DNA from: Agapetus fuscipes
Lineage: Eukaryota; Arthropoda; Insecta; Trichoptera; Glossosomatidae
Direction of reading: 5' to 3'
DNA: 64,000 bases
Assembly (NCBI GenBank): GCA_951799405.1
Contig: OX637339.1
Coordinates: forward strand, 9,548,001 to 9,612,000
The position numbers were made by a program, and so were the translations under genes. How positions within the stretch are numbered: the stretch's first letter is position 1; each line of letters begins with the position of its first letter. Positions 32,598 through 42,094 of this stretch are shown here, one piece after another. The notes below the pieces were generated by a model. It did no database searches. It saw only the letters and a list, made by a program, of their open reading frames with translations, and was not told where the DNA came from.

Positions 32598-34586
32598 ATG
32601 GCTAAGGTGAACATCAAGGACCTCAAAGCCTATGAGCTTAAGAATGAGCTTCTGGAGAGGGACCTGGAGACCTCGGGAGGGAAGGCGGCCTTACAAGCAC
32701 GCCTCATGGAGGCCTTGGAGCAGTTAGGCGAAGACCCGGCATATTTTGTCATGGCGTCTGGAGGGGACCGAGCCGTGGAAGAGTTTAAAACAAAGATGGC
32801 TGCCAACTTCAAGAGCTTGAGGGAAGACCTAGCTGGTTGGAAGGAGGAGAGGGCTAAAAACCTAGCCTTAAAAATGTCGGTGGACACTGATAGTGTAAAA
32901 TTAAGTGATAATCAGGATGACAAAAAGGCCGATATGTCAACTGAGGATGAGTCGTCTCAGAAGTTGGGGAAGGGAGACCTGAAGGCCAAAAACAACGGCC
33001 AGCTCAAGGCTGAGGACGCAGCTGACAGCAAAGATGACAAAGATGATGTCAAGTCGGCTGAAAACGGCAAGAGTGACTCGGCCGAGGTGAAGGCTGACAA
33101 GGATGCGAAGGAGGAGACGGACGCCAAGGAGGAGGATGAGGACGCCAAGGACAAGAAGGGCAAGGCCAAGAAGGCCAACAGTGTGAAGAAGAAGCCCGCG
33201 CCCAAGAAGAAGGCGGAGGAGGCCGTGGAGGAGGCTCCCAAGAAGAAGAAGGCCGTGGAGCCGCCGGTGCCCGTGCCCGCGGGCCGGGGCATCCCCATCG
33301 ACCACATCCCCGACGTGGAGGTGGCCATCTCCAGGTTCAAGATGGAGGACCTCAAGTTCCTGTACAATCAATTGTGCCGCACGAACCTCATCAAGCGCAA
33401 CAAAAAGAAGTTCAAGGGCTACGAGTTTGAGAAGGACACGCCTGAGCACAAGGCCAAGCTGGAGGAGGTGCAGAAGCTGGAGCCCAAGCAGCTGCGGACG
33501 CTGTGCGAGAAGCTGGGCTTGGACAAGAGGGGCGCGCCCACGGAGCTGGTCAGCAGGGTGGTGGGCTTCCTGCTGCTGCCAAAGCAGGTCTCCTCGCACG
33601 CCAGGGGGCTGATGAAGGAGAGGCCGGTGACTGACCGCGGCGAGGCCACGGGAGGCAGGCCCAGAAGGTCCGCTGCTGCTATTGTCAAGAGAGGTTACTC
33701 TAACGAGGAGTATGAAACAGATCCGGAAACCAAAGTGCGGGGACCCAAAGTCAGCAGGGATGAATTAGGGGATTCAGATGGCTCGTACAACCCGAGTGGC
33801 TCCGGACAGGAGGCGGACTCTGACTTTGACCCGTCAGTGGGGGAGGGGGGCGCTCCCTCCCGCAGGCGCCGCGCCCCCGCCCGCAGGGGCTCAGCCAAGC
33901 AGAGCAAGCAGAAGGGACGACCCAAGCATGGCGCGGCAGGAAGCCACTCAGCGAGTCAGAGGACGAGAGCGAGAGTGAGAACTTCGCTTCCGAGCAGGAG
34001 AGCGGCTCCGACAACCAAGGATTCTGATCCTTTGACGCAGGAGCCGGCGAGCAAGCGGAGCCGAGGAGCGGTGGCTGACCGGGGACGCAAGGCGGCGCCC
34101 CCAACCAAGGAAAGGCGCCCATGCCGGCCGCCAAGAGGAAAGCACCCCTCCCGCAGGCGCCGCGCCCCCGCCCGCAGGGGCTCAGCCAAGCAGAGCAAGC
34201 AGAAGGGACGACCCAAGCATGGCGCGGCAGGAAGCAACCCAGCGAGTCAGAGGACGAGACCGAGAGTGAGAACTCCGTTTCCGAGCAGGAGAGCGGCTCC
34301 GACGACGGACAAGGATTCTGATCCTTTGACGCAGGAGCCGGCGAGCAAGCGGAGCCGAGGAGCGGTGGCCGACCGGGGACGCAAGGCGGCGCCCCCAACC
34401 AAGGAAAGGTGCCCATGCCGGCCGCCAAGAGGAAAGCACCCCCCCCCACACCAGCCAGCAATGACGGGCAAAACCCTAAGGGGAAAATTCCGTGGAACGT
34501 CATTTTTTCCTGACCAGGATGCAACTGTGGGTCAAACTGCCCGTACCTTCTTAAAGAAAAGACTGTTCCGGGGCGGAACAGCCTAA
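32598..34586 (+). CDS. Gag-like SAP domain fused to a DEK-like chromatin protein
   Basis: An intact 662-codon frame. Residues about 4-45 form a SAP-like helix-turn-helix (IKDLKAYELKNELLERDLE... ALQARLMEAL). Residues 50-95 are a charged helical segment resembling retroelement Gag. Residues about 105-228 are a long acidic and then lysine-rich linker. Residues 229-329 match the conserved DEK domain (GRGIPIDHIPDVEVAISRF, DELK-like MEDLKFLYNQL, KFKGYEFEKDTPEHKAKLEE, LRTLCEKLGLDKRGAPTELV, FLLLPK). The DEK C-terminal DNA-binding domain is not seen. After a low-complexity stretch, a 97-codon block is present twice (33855-34445) in apparently shifted frames. The last ~45 codons probably come from the retroelement. 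The DEK part is intronless and strongly GC-rich beside AT-rich LTRs, as expected for a captured spliced mRNA. DEK proteins bind DNA and act as histone chaperones; whether the fusion is active is unknown. Confidence 0.85.
   Translation: MAKVNIKDLKAYELKNELLERDLETSGGKAALQARLMEALEQLGEDPAYFVMASGGDRAVEEFKTKMAANFKSLREDLAGWKEERAKNLALKMSVDTDSVKLSDNQDDKKADMSTEDESSQKLGKGDLKAKNNGQLKAEDAADSKDDKDDVKSAENGKSDSAEVKADKDAKEETDAKEEDEDAKDKKGKAKKANSVKKKPAPKKKAEEAVEEAPKKKKAVEPPVPVPAGRGIPIDHIPDVEVAISRFKMEDLKFLYNQLCRTNLIKRNKKKFKGYEFEKDTPEHKAKLEEVQKLEPKQLRTLCEKLGLDKRGAPTELVSRVVGFLLLPKQVSSHARGLMKERPVTDRGEATGGRPRRSAAAIVKRGYSNEEYETDPETKVRGPKVSRDELGDSDGSYNPSGSGQEADSDFDPSVGEGGAPSRRRRAPARRGSAKQSKQKGRPKHGAAGSHSASQRTRARVRTSLPSRRAAPTTKDSDPLTQEPASKRSRGAVADRGRKAAPPTKERRPCRPPRGKHPSRRRRAPARRGSAKQSKQKGRPKHGAAGSNPASQRTRPRVRTPFPSRRAAPTTDKDSDPLTQEPASKRSRGAVADRGRKAAPPTKERCPCRPPRGKHPPPHQPAMTGKTLRGKFRGTSFFPDQDATVGQTARTFLKKRLFRGGTA
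33855..34445 (+). repeat. Tandem duplication of 291/294 bp within the DEK-like frame
   Basis: Two copies start at CCCTCCCGCAGGCGCC, 291 bp apart. The second has three extra bases near 34300. In the long frame both encode RRRRAPARRGSAKQSKQKGR. In another frame both encode a DEK-like acidic run (SESEDESESEN / SESEDETESEN) that stops at GGATTCTGA (stops near 34025 and 34319). Confidence 0.88.
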
Positions 34587-34597
34587 GGGGGGGATAA
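34585..34597 (+). other. Polypurine tract
   Basis: AAGGGGGGGATAA lies directly against the 3' LTR and overlaps the stop codon of the long frame (34584-34586). Its position and composition are those of a plus-strand primer. Confidence 0.8.
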
Positions 34598-35051
34598 TGT
34601 AACGAAACACACTGGTAGATGCTTATTGGTGTACGTGTGTTTTGAGAGAATGTTCTAGCCCAGACGATTGTAATTGTAAGGTGTGTATGTAGGTAGGAAA
34701 TGGACTCTTCATGAAATAAATATGTCCAGAATCGTCTATACAACTGTGGTAGTGGAACCTTCTAGGGCAGGCTGGAATGGCCCCTAGGTTCCGCTATAAG
34801 AAGGGCGACAATGGGCTGAAGCGAGTCAGTCTTCGAAGCACTCACACAGAGGAGTATCTAGTTACTAGGGCGACCAAAATGGTGTAAAAATAAATGTAAT
34901 CTGTACGAAATAAATAAGTGTGTTAAAATAAATCTGTTAGAATAAGTCTGTTAAAATAAATCTATTGTAAGAAAGTCTGTGTAAATAAACTGTATGGCTA
35001 ACTTGTGTTAAACTTGTGTTTTAATTAAAAGAACCCTGGAAAAACGTAACA
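34598..35051 (+). repeat. 3' LTR
   Basis: 454 bp, reading identically to the 5' LTR, ending CGTAACA. It is followed by ATAT (35052-35055) and then the resumed REP-A copy. Confidence 0.93.
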
Positions 35052-35095
35052 ATATCTTTGCAGCTTAGATTAGATTAGATTAGATTAGATTAGAT
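35052..35095 (+). repeat. REP-A copy split by the LTR element (right part)
   Basis: Begins with the ATAT duplication, then CTTTGCAGC and a run of about six TTAGA units. Confidence 0.9.
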
Positions 35096-35159
35096 CCACA
35101 TCAAAACCTACTATTTTTTGTCTTCTGACAAGTTAATTTTTCCAATTGACGAAATGCTG

Positions 35160-35430
35160 CTATGACGGTTTATAGTGCTATGTTGTCAACATTTCTGCAA
35201 CATATCTGCAACACACCTGCAACACACCTGCCACAAATCTACAGCATTTCGTCAACAAATACCTACCAGCAAAATGTCAGCAACATTTCGGCGACATACC
35301 TGCAACATTACCGTCAACATACCGGTAACGTTGCGGCAACTGACGGAATTACGCGGTCACACATTCCGCTGTGTGGGCGACATTCCGTCAATGCTGCAGC
35401 CACAAATGGGAGAGCTGACACCACTATCGA
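35160..35430. repeat. Degenerate CAACA(T/C)ACCTG minisatellite
   Basis: About twenty loosely conserved 10-14 bp units such as CTGCAACACACC and GTCAACATACC run across the block, some inverted (GTAACGTTGCGGC). The overlapping plus-strand frames (104 and 162 codons) merely translate the repeat. Confidence 0.7.
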
Positions 35431-35524
35431 TACGTGGAAATATCGTACAGTTGGCAGCACTCTGTATCGCAGCTGACGTCACATCTCACATACTCCTTGT
35501 TCAGACGAAGACAGCTGATAACAT

Positions 35525-35730
35525 GAGGATGGCCCCATGCTGTAAAAGGTTTTTTCACTTTTGCCAATGCCACCCCGATTTCAGGGAACGGCGGCAGGAG
35601 TTGCTAGGTTTATGTTCATGTGAGGTTTGGTTTATTTGGTATGTACACATGCAGCATGTGTAAGTGCGAACTTACATGTGCTTCCCTCTAATGCCAATAT
35701 ATCTGCGCAACTTAGATTATGGATTATAGA
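35525..35730 (+). repeat. REP-A copy
   Basis: Forward copy: CCAATGCCACCCCGATTTC, GAGTTGCTAGGTTTATG and TGCGCAACTTAGATTATGG. Confidence 0.75.
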
Positions 35731-35734
35731 CACA

Positions 35735-35795
35735 TGATTTAAGGGCGCCGTTTTTGTGTGTTCACTCCTCAAAGGCCCTCCTCATCACGAATGAG
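35735..35795 (-). mobile_element. SINE-C scrap
   Basis: GGGCGCCGTTTTTGTGTGTT and CTCCTCAAAGGCCCTC match the tail of SINE-C in reverse. Confidence 0.4.
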
Positions 35796-35799
35796 AATA

Positions 35800-36100
35800 T
35801 CAATTAATAATTCATTATTGTATATTTTAATGAATTATTAATTAATAATTACCCAATGATATCTATTGAACCAAGTGCTGGTTGAGTCTCATTTATTGTG
35901 AAGGCTGTGTAGACCTTACCGGTATTTTGACTTTTTTTTTAAATAGATTTGTGAAAAGGAATATAATTCACCAACCTATTCTGCCTGGCCAGAAACAGGT
36001 AATTGTATCATTAATTAATAATTCATTATTGTTTATTTTAATGAATTATTAATTAATAATTACCCAATAACATCTGTTGAACCAGGGTCAAAGTTATGCT
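35800..36100. repeat. Two copies of an AT-rich palindromic repeat
   Basis: TAATAATTCATTATTGT, ATTTTAATGAATTATTAAT and AATTACCCAAT occur at about 35810-35880 and again at about 36005-36085. The unit also occurs at 12785-12860. A SINE-B body scrap (GTGAAGGCTGTGTAGACC) lies between. Confidence 0.7.
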
Positions 36101-36534
36101 CAAATGACCCAGGGGGGATCGAACCAGCGTTATTTTATTCCAAATACGCTAGAAAGATCAGCCACTTGAAGCCCTTGGCTATAACACTGATAGATATATA
36201 GGCATTTAAATACGGTTTTTGTTACGTTTGCACAATTTTTTAATCATTTCTTGTTAGTGCTCGATGTGACATGGAATTCTACTTATTTCCTTTTCACCGC
36301 CGCCATATTTCATATCCGAGGCACTTAGCCGCCGATTGAGGGAGCGATCAATAATTTCCTAGATCCCTACAAACCAAAGTATAAAAGTTTACGTGTAAAC
36401 TCAGCCATCGCGTACAGTTAAAATCTATTTCATCAAGTCCTATACCAAGATAATTCAATCCCGCATAGAAATTTCAGTCCTGCGGATGAGCGGTATCAAA
36501 GTCACAAATCCCGTGGATAAATGGGATCAAACTT

Positions 36535-36600
36535 TTCTCATACCCGTCTTGTATGTGTCTGTCAGAAGGACCCACATCACATGGACACTTGAGTCTTTAG
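36535..36600 (+). repeat. Second copy of the GTCAGAAGGACCCACA repeat
   Basis: Matches 22370-22450 (CTCATACCCGTCTTGTATG, GTCAGAAGGACCCACATCAC). Confidence 0.55.
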
Positions 36601-36806
36601 GAAAATATCGTAGAAAAGCAGGATAGAGGTCATCAATGTCGTGGATAAGCGGGATCGAGGTCATTAATTTAGAAAATCCGTGGGATTGCAGGGTTGTAAA
36701 AATACATTTGTTTGTTTTTTGTAGTTTTATCATGAATTTATGAAGTGCTGAATGAGAAACAAGACAATCAGGTATGCTGTAAATGAAACAAAAGTAAATT
36801 AAACAT

Positions 36807-36932
36807 ATACGGTGTTATTCACACGCTGAAAATCCATGGCTCAACCACCATCTAACGTGGATTTTCCGTAGAAAAAAACCATGATCCATAGACCAGCTAT
36901 GGATCAAATGTGTTGTAAAAATACTGAGTGTG
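36807..36932 (+). mobile_element. MITE-G copy
   Basis: Starts ACGGTGTTATTCACACGCTG and reaches GGATCAAATGTGTTGTAAAA. The other copy, at 44008-44121, lies in reverse. Ends of the GGTGTTATTCACA...TGTTGTGAATAAC type form inverted repeats. Confidence 0.65.
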
Positions 36933-36974
36933 AAATTTTCACATTAGAGTGTGAAAAATATTTTTGAAGATTCT

Positions 36975-37490
36975 TCAATTTATGAAGAGAGTGATGAATG
37001 TCGAGGAGATGAAAGAAGTGAGTAAGGACAGAACCAAGTGGAGAAACATTTGTGGAGGAAATGGCTTTGCGGTACTCATGCACATTTGAGCTTTGGTTTT
37101 AATTTGTAAGTACACATTCAGAATTTGTAAGCGCGAACTTACACGTTTCTGTTTGTGGGCATGCATTTGATATGAGTTTTAAATGTTAATATATCTTTGC
37201 AACTTAGATTATAGATGCTGCACGTGTAAGAGCTAACTTGCATGCGTTTGCTGGTGGGCATGCATTAAATGTAATCCTTATTTGTTTATATATTCATCTA
37301 TCTATCTTATGTATAGATATTATAAATTCTTCTTATGTGTAATATTTGTTTAGTCCTAACTATAAAAAGATGATGGGCTTCGGTTTATTTGAGATTTGGG
37401 TTATTATGTTGGCAGTAGGTGCACTGTAAGCGAGAACTTATACGTATCTTCTTGTTGGTGAATATATCTTTGGAACTTAGATTAGCTTCT
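36975..37490 (+). repeat. LINE tail followed by three partial REP-A copies
   Basis: The LINE coding tail (MKRVMNVEEMKEVSKDRTKW) at 36981-37070 runs straight into REP-A sequence (37075-37215). Two shorter pieces follow (about 37215-37280 and 37380-37490). The direct join again links REP-A to this LINE. Confidence 0.6.
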
Positions 37491-38087
37491 TATTCAACAA
37501 ATGTAAATCAAAACTCATGCTGTACCTACACTAAAAAAAAAAAATATTTCCATTTTTAATTATTTAAAAATTCAAATGGGTAAAACATAGTTTTAATACA
37601 CTTATTTTTTTTATTTATTGTGCTCGAACATTTTCGCCTAATGAGGCATCTTCAGGAGCAGAATAGTTAATAGATCAACACAAAAAAATATAAAATATTT
37701 CCATTTTTATTTCAATCGCGCAAATCCCGCTTGGAAAAAATCCCGCATCACCCGTAGAAAAATGCTAATTTTTGCGAGATTGAATCCCCCACACTTACTG
37801 TAGTCGCTGTTTACTTTTTGTACGTTTTTTGGGAAAACGCTTGGGTTGAGTGTAATCGTGAAGTTCTGTACTTGGCGTCGGTAAGGTAGGTGCCTTTCTG
37901 CTGTCGTCTGCTGACAAATTACCGACATAAATAATAACCTGTCCTCCGCGGGCTTATACTTGCCGCAAGGCTTATTCCAGATTCATACTGAATCTGGGAA
38001 TTGTCATTTCATTTGGCCTGTTAGGTATTATACCCGTTTCTACTAGTTAAACTTTAAAGTAACACTATAATCTATAATCTAAGTCCC

Positions 38088-38590
38088 AGTATCCGGTCGA
38101 TAGTAGGTAGAATGCTTTTTTTTTAAGGAACCTTGTGCGGGAGACTCCCTAGAATCAAGAGACTCTTGGGGTCTATGACACTTGTTGTAGTGTCGCAAAG
38201 GTGTTGATGATGTGACAATTCTAATCAAGTTGCAGGGCCGTTGGCTGTGCAGTGCTGTGGTGTGTGTTGCGACATAGCATCCCATGCCGATAGCTAGGGA
38301 TCGATTCCCACGGAGGGTATCAGAAATGATTTCCCGTCTCGTTGTTTATTTCTAAACCAAAATAAAATACCGACAAGGCTTATTCAGCCTTCACAAGAAA
38401 GGAGTACCAGCCCCCTCGGGAGTTGGGAAACCTCCACTTCAACTGAAGTGGCTGCAATAGGTTGGTCCCCTCACCGTAAAAATAAATACTAAATAGGTTT
38501 AACTTGCCACATGCGACCCCTTCGGAGACAACGCGGCAAGAAGTTACACTTTATGTGTAGCTTAGTTGCGATACTCGTGTAACGCAACGT
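38088..38590 (+). mobile_element. SINE-B copy interrupted by a ~165-bp insert
   Basis: The head TCCGGTCGATAGTAGGTAG is cut near 38118. About 165 bp of unrelated sequence follows (to about 38280), then CCCATGCCGATAGCTAGGG and the rest of the SINE through TGCGACCCCTTCGGAGACAA. Confidence 0.7.
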
Positions 38591-38844
38591 AGTTTTTGAC
38601 CAGTGACTACGACTGGGTATTTTCACATTCATCTTTAACAAGTAGGTAGTCAATCTTTCTTTTAACATGTCGTTTTTCTCAGGTTTTTCTTCTCCATTGT
38701 ACATGATTTTTTCATCGCACTATTATTCACCGTCCATACTTAATTTCCATACATGAGTGTCGGCATCGGCCATTCTCACATTCATCGTCAAGAGCTTGTT
38801 CTTTGCATTTCGTCCTATCACTCTAATCACTGTTTTTCCCTTGC

Positions 38845-38990
38845 ATAATCTAACACCTATTTATTTTTACAGATTAAGGAGCCAGTCTTCTGCCAGTCGA
38901 CCTACTTTGAATAAGTGCTTTCCTATGTTCCCAAAGGGTTAGATCCTCATTACTTGTGAAGGCTGTGTATGCATTGCCGCAGCTCTGCCG
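38845..38990 (-). mobile_element. SINE-B scrap
   Basis: Reverse body: TTATTTTTACAGATTAAGG and TCCTCATTACTTGTGAAGGC. Confidence 0.5.
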
Positions 38991-38999
38991 GTGTGCTAT

Positions 39000-39860
39000 C
39001 TCTTTAATTTGTGTATCCACTCATTTCTTTCGTGTTTTGTAAGTCAGTAAAAAAATACAAATCTTGTTTACTGAATTGAACGCAGAATATTTTCGTTACC
39101 TTGTATGTATTAGACTCCTACAGACGATCGCTTGTCAGTGACATGCTTGCATGTAAGCTGAACATCCAAGATATAAGCGTGGAAATATGGAGTGACAAGC
39201 AGAAGTATTTAATGAAAGGAAATTCTCTTAGTTAAAGCAGTGAGCTATAATATTGGTGAAAAAGAAACTAGCTTACGGGATTCTTATATAAACTATGATA
39301 CTTACCTGTCAATCGGACTTGTCAACCACAGAGCTATCAAATATAGAATACCTACTTAAAAATCATGTAAAATCCTATATTTGCTTGATTTCTCCCACTT
39401 AAATTTACTTTAATTTTTATCTATTTAGCAAACAATTTTTTTTACATGGTTTATATATGAACAAACATATAATTAAGACAAATTGTTTTTTTGTAACAAA
39501 CCAGAAAAGTTCGCAAACAGTTTATATTGTGACATAACTAAGTTGACAGTCTACATTCGACTAAAAAAGAAAAAAAACAGGCAAGTAAAATGAGGAAAAT
39601 GAAGAGAAAAAACGGTTATCAACTCCAATCATCACGTAAAAAAAGGAAAAATAAATTGAGAAAGGGAAGGAAAACCTCATGAGACCCCGCTGTCATCAGG
39701 GATCTTTTAAGTGTGTATCTCTGTTTAAGTGTGTATCTTGTGTGATACACTCAATATAATTGGAAATGCCGTTATGTTTCAATATTTTATGATAATTCCA
39801 TTTTCTTTCAAAATTCACAAATTCTCGCAAATACAAGCAAGGAACTAAAAAATGCTATCT
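39000..39860. other. AT-rich stretch without a gene
   Basis: No open frame of interest, no splice-bounded exon and no clear repeat, apart from a duplicated TTTAAGTGTGTATCT near 39707-39740. Confidence 0.5.
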
Positions 39861-40307
39861 ACGCTTACCCCCGTATTCACGATCAAAACTGGCACTTCCT
39901 TAAGGGCAAACCAGCGCTTAGATTGGGGAAATTCATTTCAAGAACAATACTTAAGGTAAAATTAGCGCTTAAGCGCTCCAAAAACTAGCACTCAGGTAAG
40001 TAAGGTCGACACGTATATTAACCAACGCTTAAGCGCTGTCAAAATATTCCGTCACATTTCATTGTTATCACATTTTTTGTTTGATTGTGAATTTACATGA
40101 AAAAATGAATTCTTACTATAAACATGATTTTTACAAGTGTATTAACATTGTTTTGACGAGTTCATTTACATTGCTTGACCATCAGAATTGGGTTTGTTCT
40201 CCGGTATGGTCTAGGACCATACTGCAATGACAGATGAACTGTCAAAATATTCCGCCGCATTTCATCAGCACATTTTTTGTTTGGTTGTGAATTATTTACA
40301 TAAAATA

Positions 40308-40448
40308 ATGAATTCTTTCGATACAGTTGACTTCAACGAGAATAATAACATTGTTTTGTTCAAAAATAGTGTCCCAAGAAAATATATCAGAGACTGTAAA
40401 GACCCATTTACGTATTACGAAGAGGAAGAATTTAGACGACGTTTTTGA
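40308..40448 (+). pseudogene. HARBI1-like transposase N-terminal fragment
   Basis: A 46-codon frame ending KDPFTYYEEEEFRRRF before a stop. The order ...R..RD..DPF..Y.EEEFRRRFR is the familiar start of Harbinger nucleases. The frame is cut just after it. Confidence 0.65.
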
Positions 40449-40488
40449 TTGAAAAAACGCGTCGTTCTGTATACAGTTTTGCCGTTGC

Positions 40489-40640
40489 TCATAGAGGGTT
40501 GCAAAGCCAACGATTTCTTCGATCTGTTATTTTATCTTCTATTACAGGTTTTTCTTTAATCAGAGCCACCAGCAGCTCCTTTTCCGCTGGAGAAAACAAC
40601 ATATTTTTGGCGCTGAAATCGATCAAAACACTTTACATTG
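40489..40640 (-). pseudogene. Harbinger Myb/SANT-like DNA-binding fragment
   Basis: On the minus strand, NMLFSPAEKELLVALIKEK then PVIEDKITDRRNRWLCN before a stop. This resembles the first helices of the Myb-like companion protein of Harbinger elements. Only a fragment remains. Confidence 0.6.
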
Positions 40641-41599
40641 GATATTACATAAATGTATTTTTAAAAACTAATAGAAATTGTAAACAAACAAATTCGTACT
40701 TACGGTTTACTTAAAGTAGTAATTGCGTTATACGTACTTATTTGTTGTCAAGTTTTATGCAAAGTTGATATGACATTGAAATTTGAAAGAGGCGGCAATG
40801 ATAAGAGTGAAGTACGCCGAATATCGGTCGGAAGGTACTGACCAATTACAGAGCTGGGTTTTTTCGAGAGCCAATGACAAACCCGTACGTCTCCTGGGGG
40901 TTGGGCACTACGCTAATTACTGCTTGAGTGTTCTTTGTGAAACAAAACGCTCCAGAATGTCGACCCTTGAGTAAGTGTAGCGCTTGAGTAAGGCACTTAA
41001 ATCAGTTTTGATCGTGAATACGGGGGTAACTCAATCGTAGCGTTAACCAATAAATGTGTGGAAATTAAAACATTTTCTGTTTACGTTTTCATACAAAATT
41101 AGGTAAACGCAGAAGAAGAAAAATGTAAAAACATGTTTGGCGCACGGTTCTCTTGTTTTCTTTAATAAATACGGAATCAAATTCTGTCCTAAATGTCATG
41201 CAAGAATGTAGGACGTTAAGGGATTGTCTGTGGATATTCTGTGAGGAGTTGGGATCATGTCCGCGTTGTCTTTCTTCGGGAACGTTTGCCGGAAGTTTGC
41301 GAAGTCTTCACAAAGCACCGGAAGTCCCTGAAAGATTGTTACAGGATGTGACGTCATGGTATCCCCCCACTCTGTGTAATTTGTTTCGTTTAATCAGGAC
41401 ACTGACTGGCTGTATTACACATTATCAAAGCTGACGGATATAATAAGAGAAATATCTCAGTTTCTTATATAATTGAAAGGTTGATTCAAAAGGGCACCGA
41501 ATACCATAGTGACCAAACAGAAAAAGAAAAAACCCCTTACGGGAAGGTTAGAATTTTTTTTTTTTTTTTCGAAAATCAACAGAGTAAGTTGTTTTGATG

Positions 41600-41880
41600 C
41601 CTCCAACCGGTCCGTAGTCGGTTAACACTTCAGAGTCGGATTGAAAGGTAGTAGGTTCGAATCCTAGCAGAGCACGAAAAAAGATTTCATTTCTCAAATA
41701 TGCTCTTTGCTGGGTTGAAAAATTAATATACCTTTACCAAAGATCGGTCCCCATAGATCTATCCACGATCCATCCGACCTTGCTTGAGAATCAGCGCTTT
41801 CTACAGAGACGACCAAGCTCGCACAGGGTTCTTGAGTCACACAGAAAAGTGATTCTCACCAAATAAATCATCCTAATATT
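41600..41880 (+). mobile_element. SINE-C copy, forward
   Basis: The head GGTCCGTAGTCGGTTAACAC and GTAGGTTCGAATCCTAGC (box B) is followed by GAAAAATTAATATACCTTT, AAGCTCGCACAGGGTTC and a tail near CACCAAATAAATCATCC. Confidence 0.8.
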
Positions 41881-41929
41881 GTTATTATTTATTTACATAT
41901 ACTACATATTGGTACAAACCTTTGTTTCA

Positions 41930-42060
41930 TCATCATCATCATCATGAGCTCGACAGCCCTGGGAGCGCCTTGGATGAATCCAGGATTCTCTCCACTCTCC
42001 CCTGTCCATCACCTTTGCTCTTTAGCCACGCATGTCTGTCTTCGCTGCATCTGTGTTAAC
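41930..42060. repeat. LINE 3' end scrap with CAT-repeat tail
   Basis: (CAT)n at 41930-41945 followed by GAGCTCGACAGCCCTGGGAG. The same segments appear, diverged, in reverse at about 4215-4305. Confidence 0.45.
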
Positions 42061-42094
42061 CCCCGTCTATCCATCGCATTTTTGTCCCGTGTCA

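Larger units (their letters stand above)
31772..35051 (+). mobile_element. LTR retroelement carrying a captured DEK-like gene
   Basis: A complete 3280-bp element bounded by two 454-bp LTRs that read as identical (31772-32225, 34598-35051), with TG...CA ends and ATAT target duplications (31768-31771, 35052-35055). A primer-binding-like site follows the 5' LTR, and a polypurine tract precedes the 3' LTR. The internal region has one long frame (32598-34586) and no protease, reverse transcriptase, RNase H or integrase, so it must depend on enzymes made elsewhere. The 4-bp duplication and the SAP-type Gag N-terminus fit a Ty3/gypsy-type parent, but this is inference. LTR identity and the clean empty site argue for a very recent insertion. 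Confidence 0.93.
39865..41029. mobile_element. PIF/Harbinger element, internally deleted
   Basis: Terminal inverted repeats: TTACCCCCGTATTCACGATC then AAAACTGGCACTT at the left, and AAGTGCC-type sequence to GATCGTGAATACGGGGGTAA at the right. The element is about 1.16 kb. Inside are a plus-strand HARBI1-like N-terminal fragment (40308-40448) and a minus-strand Myb/SANT-like fragment (40489-40640). That is the paired opposite-strand layout of Harbinger elements. The catalytic DDE region is missing. The target duplication is not clear (TA or TTA/TAA). Confidence 0.75.

Noticed and set aside
32937..33599. Long minus-strand frames (up to 330 codons) opposite the DEK-like gene
   Set aside because: They are shadows of a GC-rich, codon-biased plus-strand frame. 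They are low-complexity and have no domain.
35060..35095. TTAGA repeats as telomere-like (TTAGG) sequence
   Set aside because: The pentamer is TTAGA, occurs in short runs only, and always stands at the end of REP-A copies, so it is a LINE 3' tail.
35175..35663. 162-codon plus-strand frame
   Set aside because: It crosses a minisatellite and a REP-A copy; no domain.
36360..36420. Plus-strand TATAAAAG promoter near 36380
   Set aside because: A TATA-like box and a CAG initiator-like site are visible, but no exon or frame follows and the region is repeat-derived.
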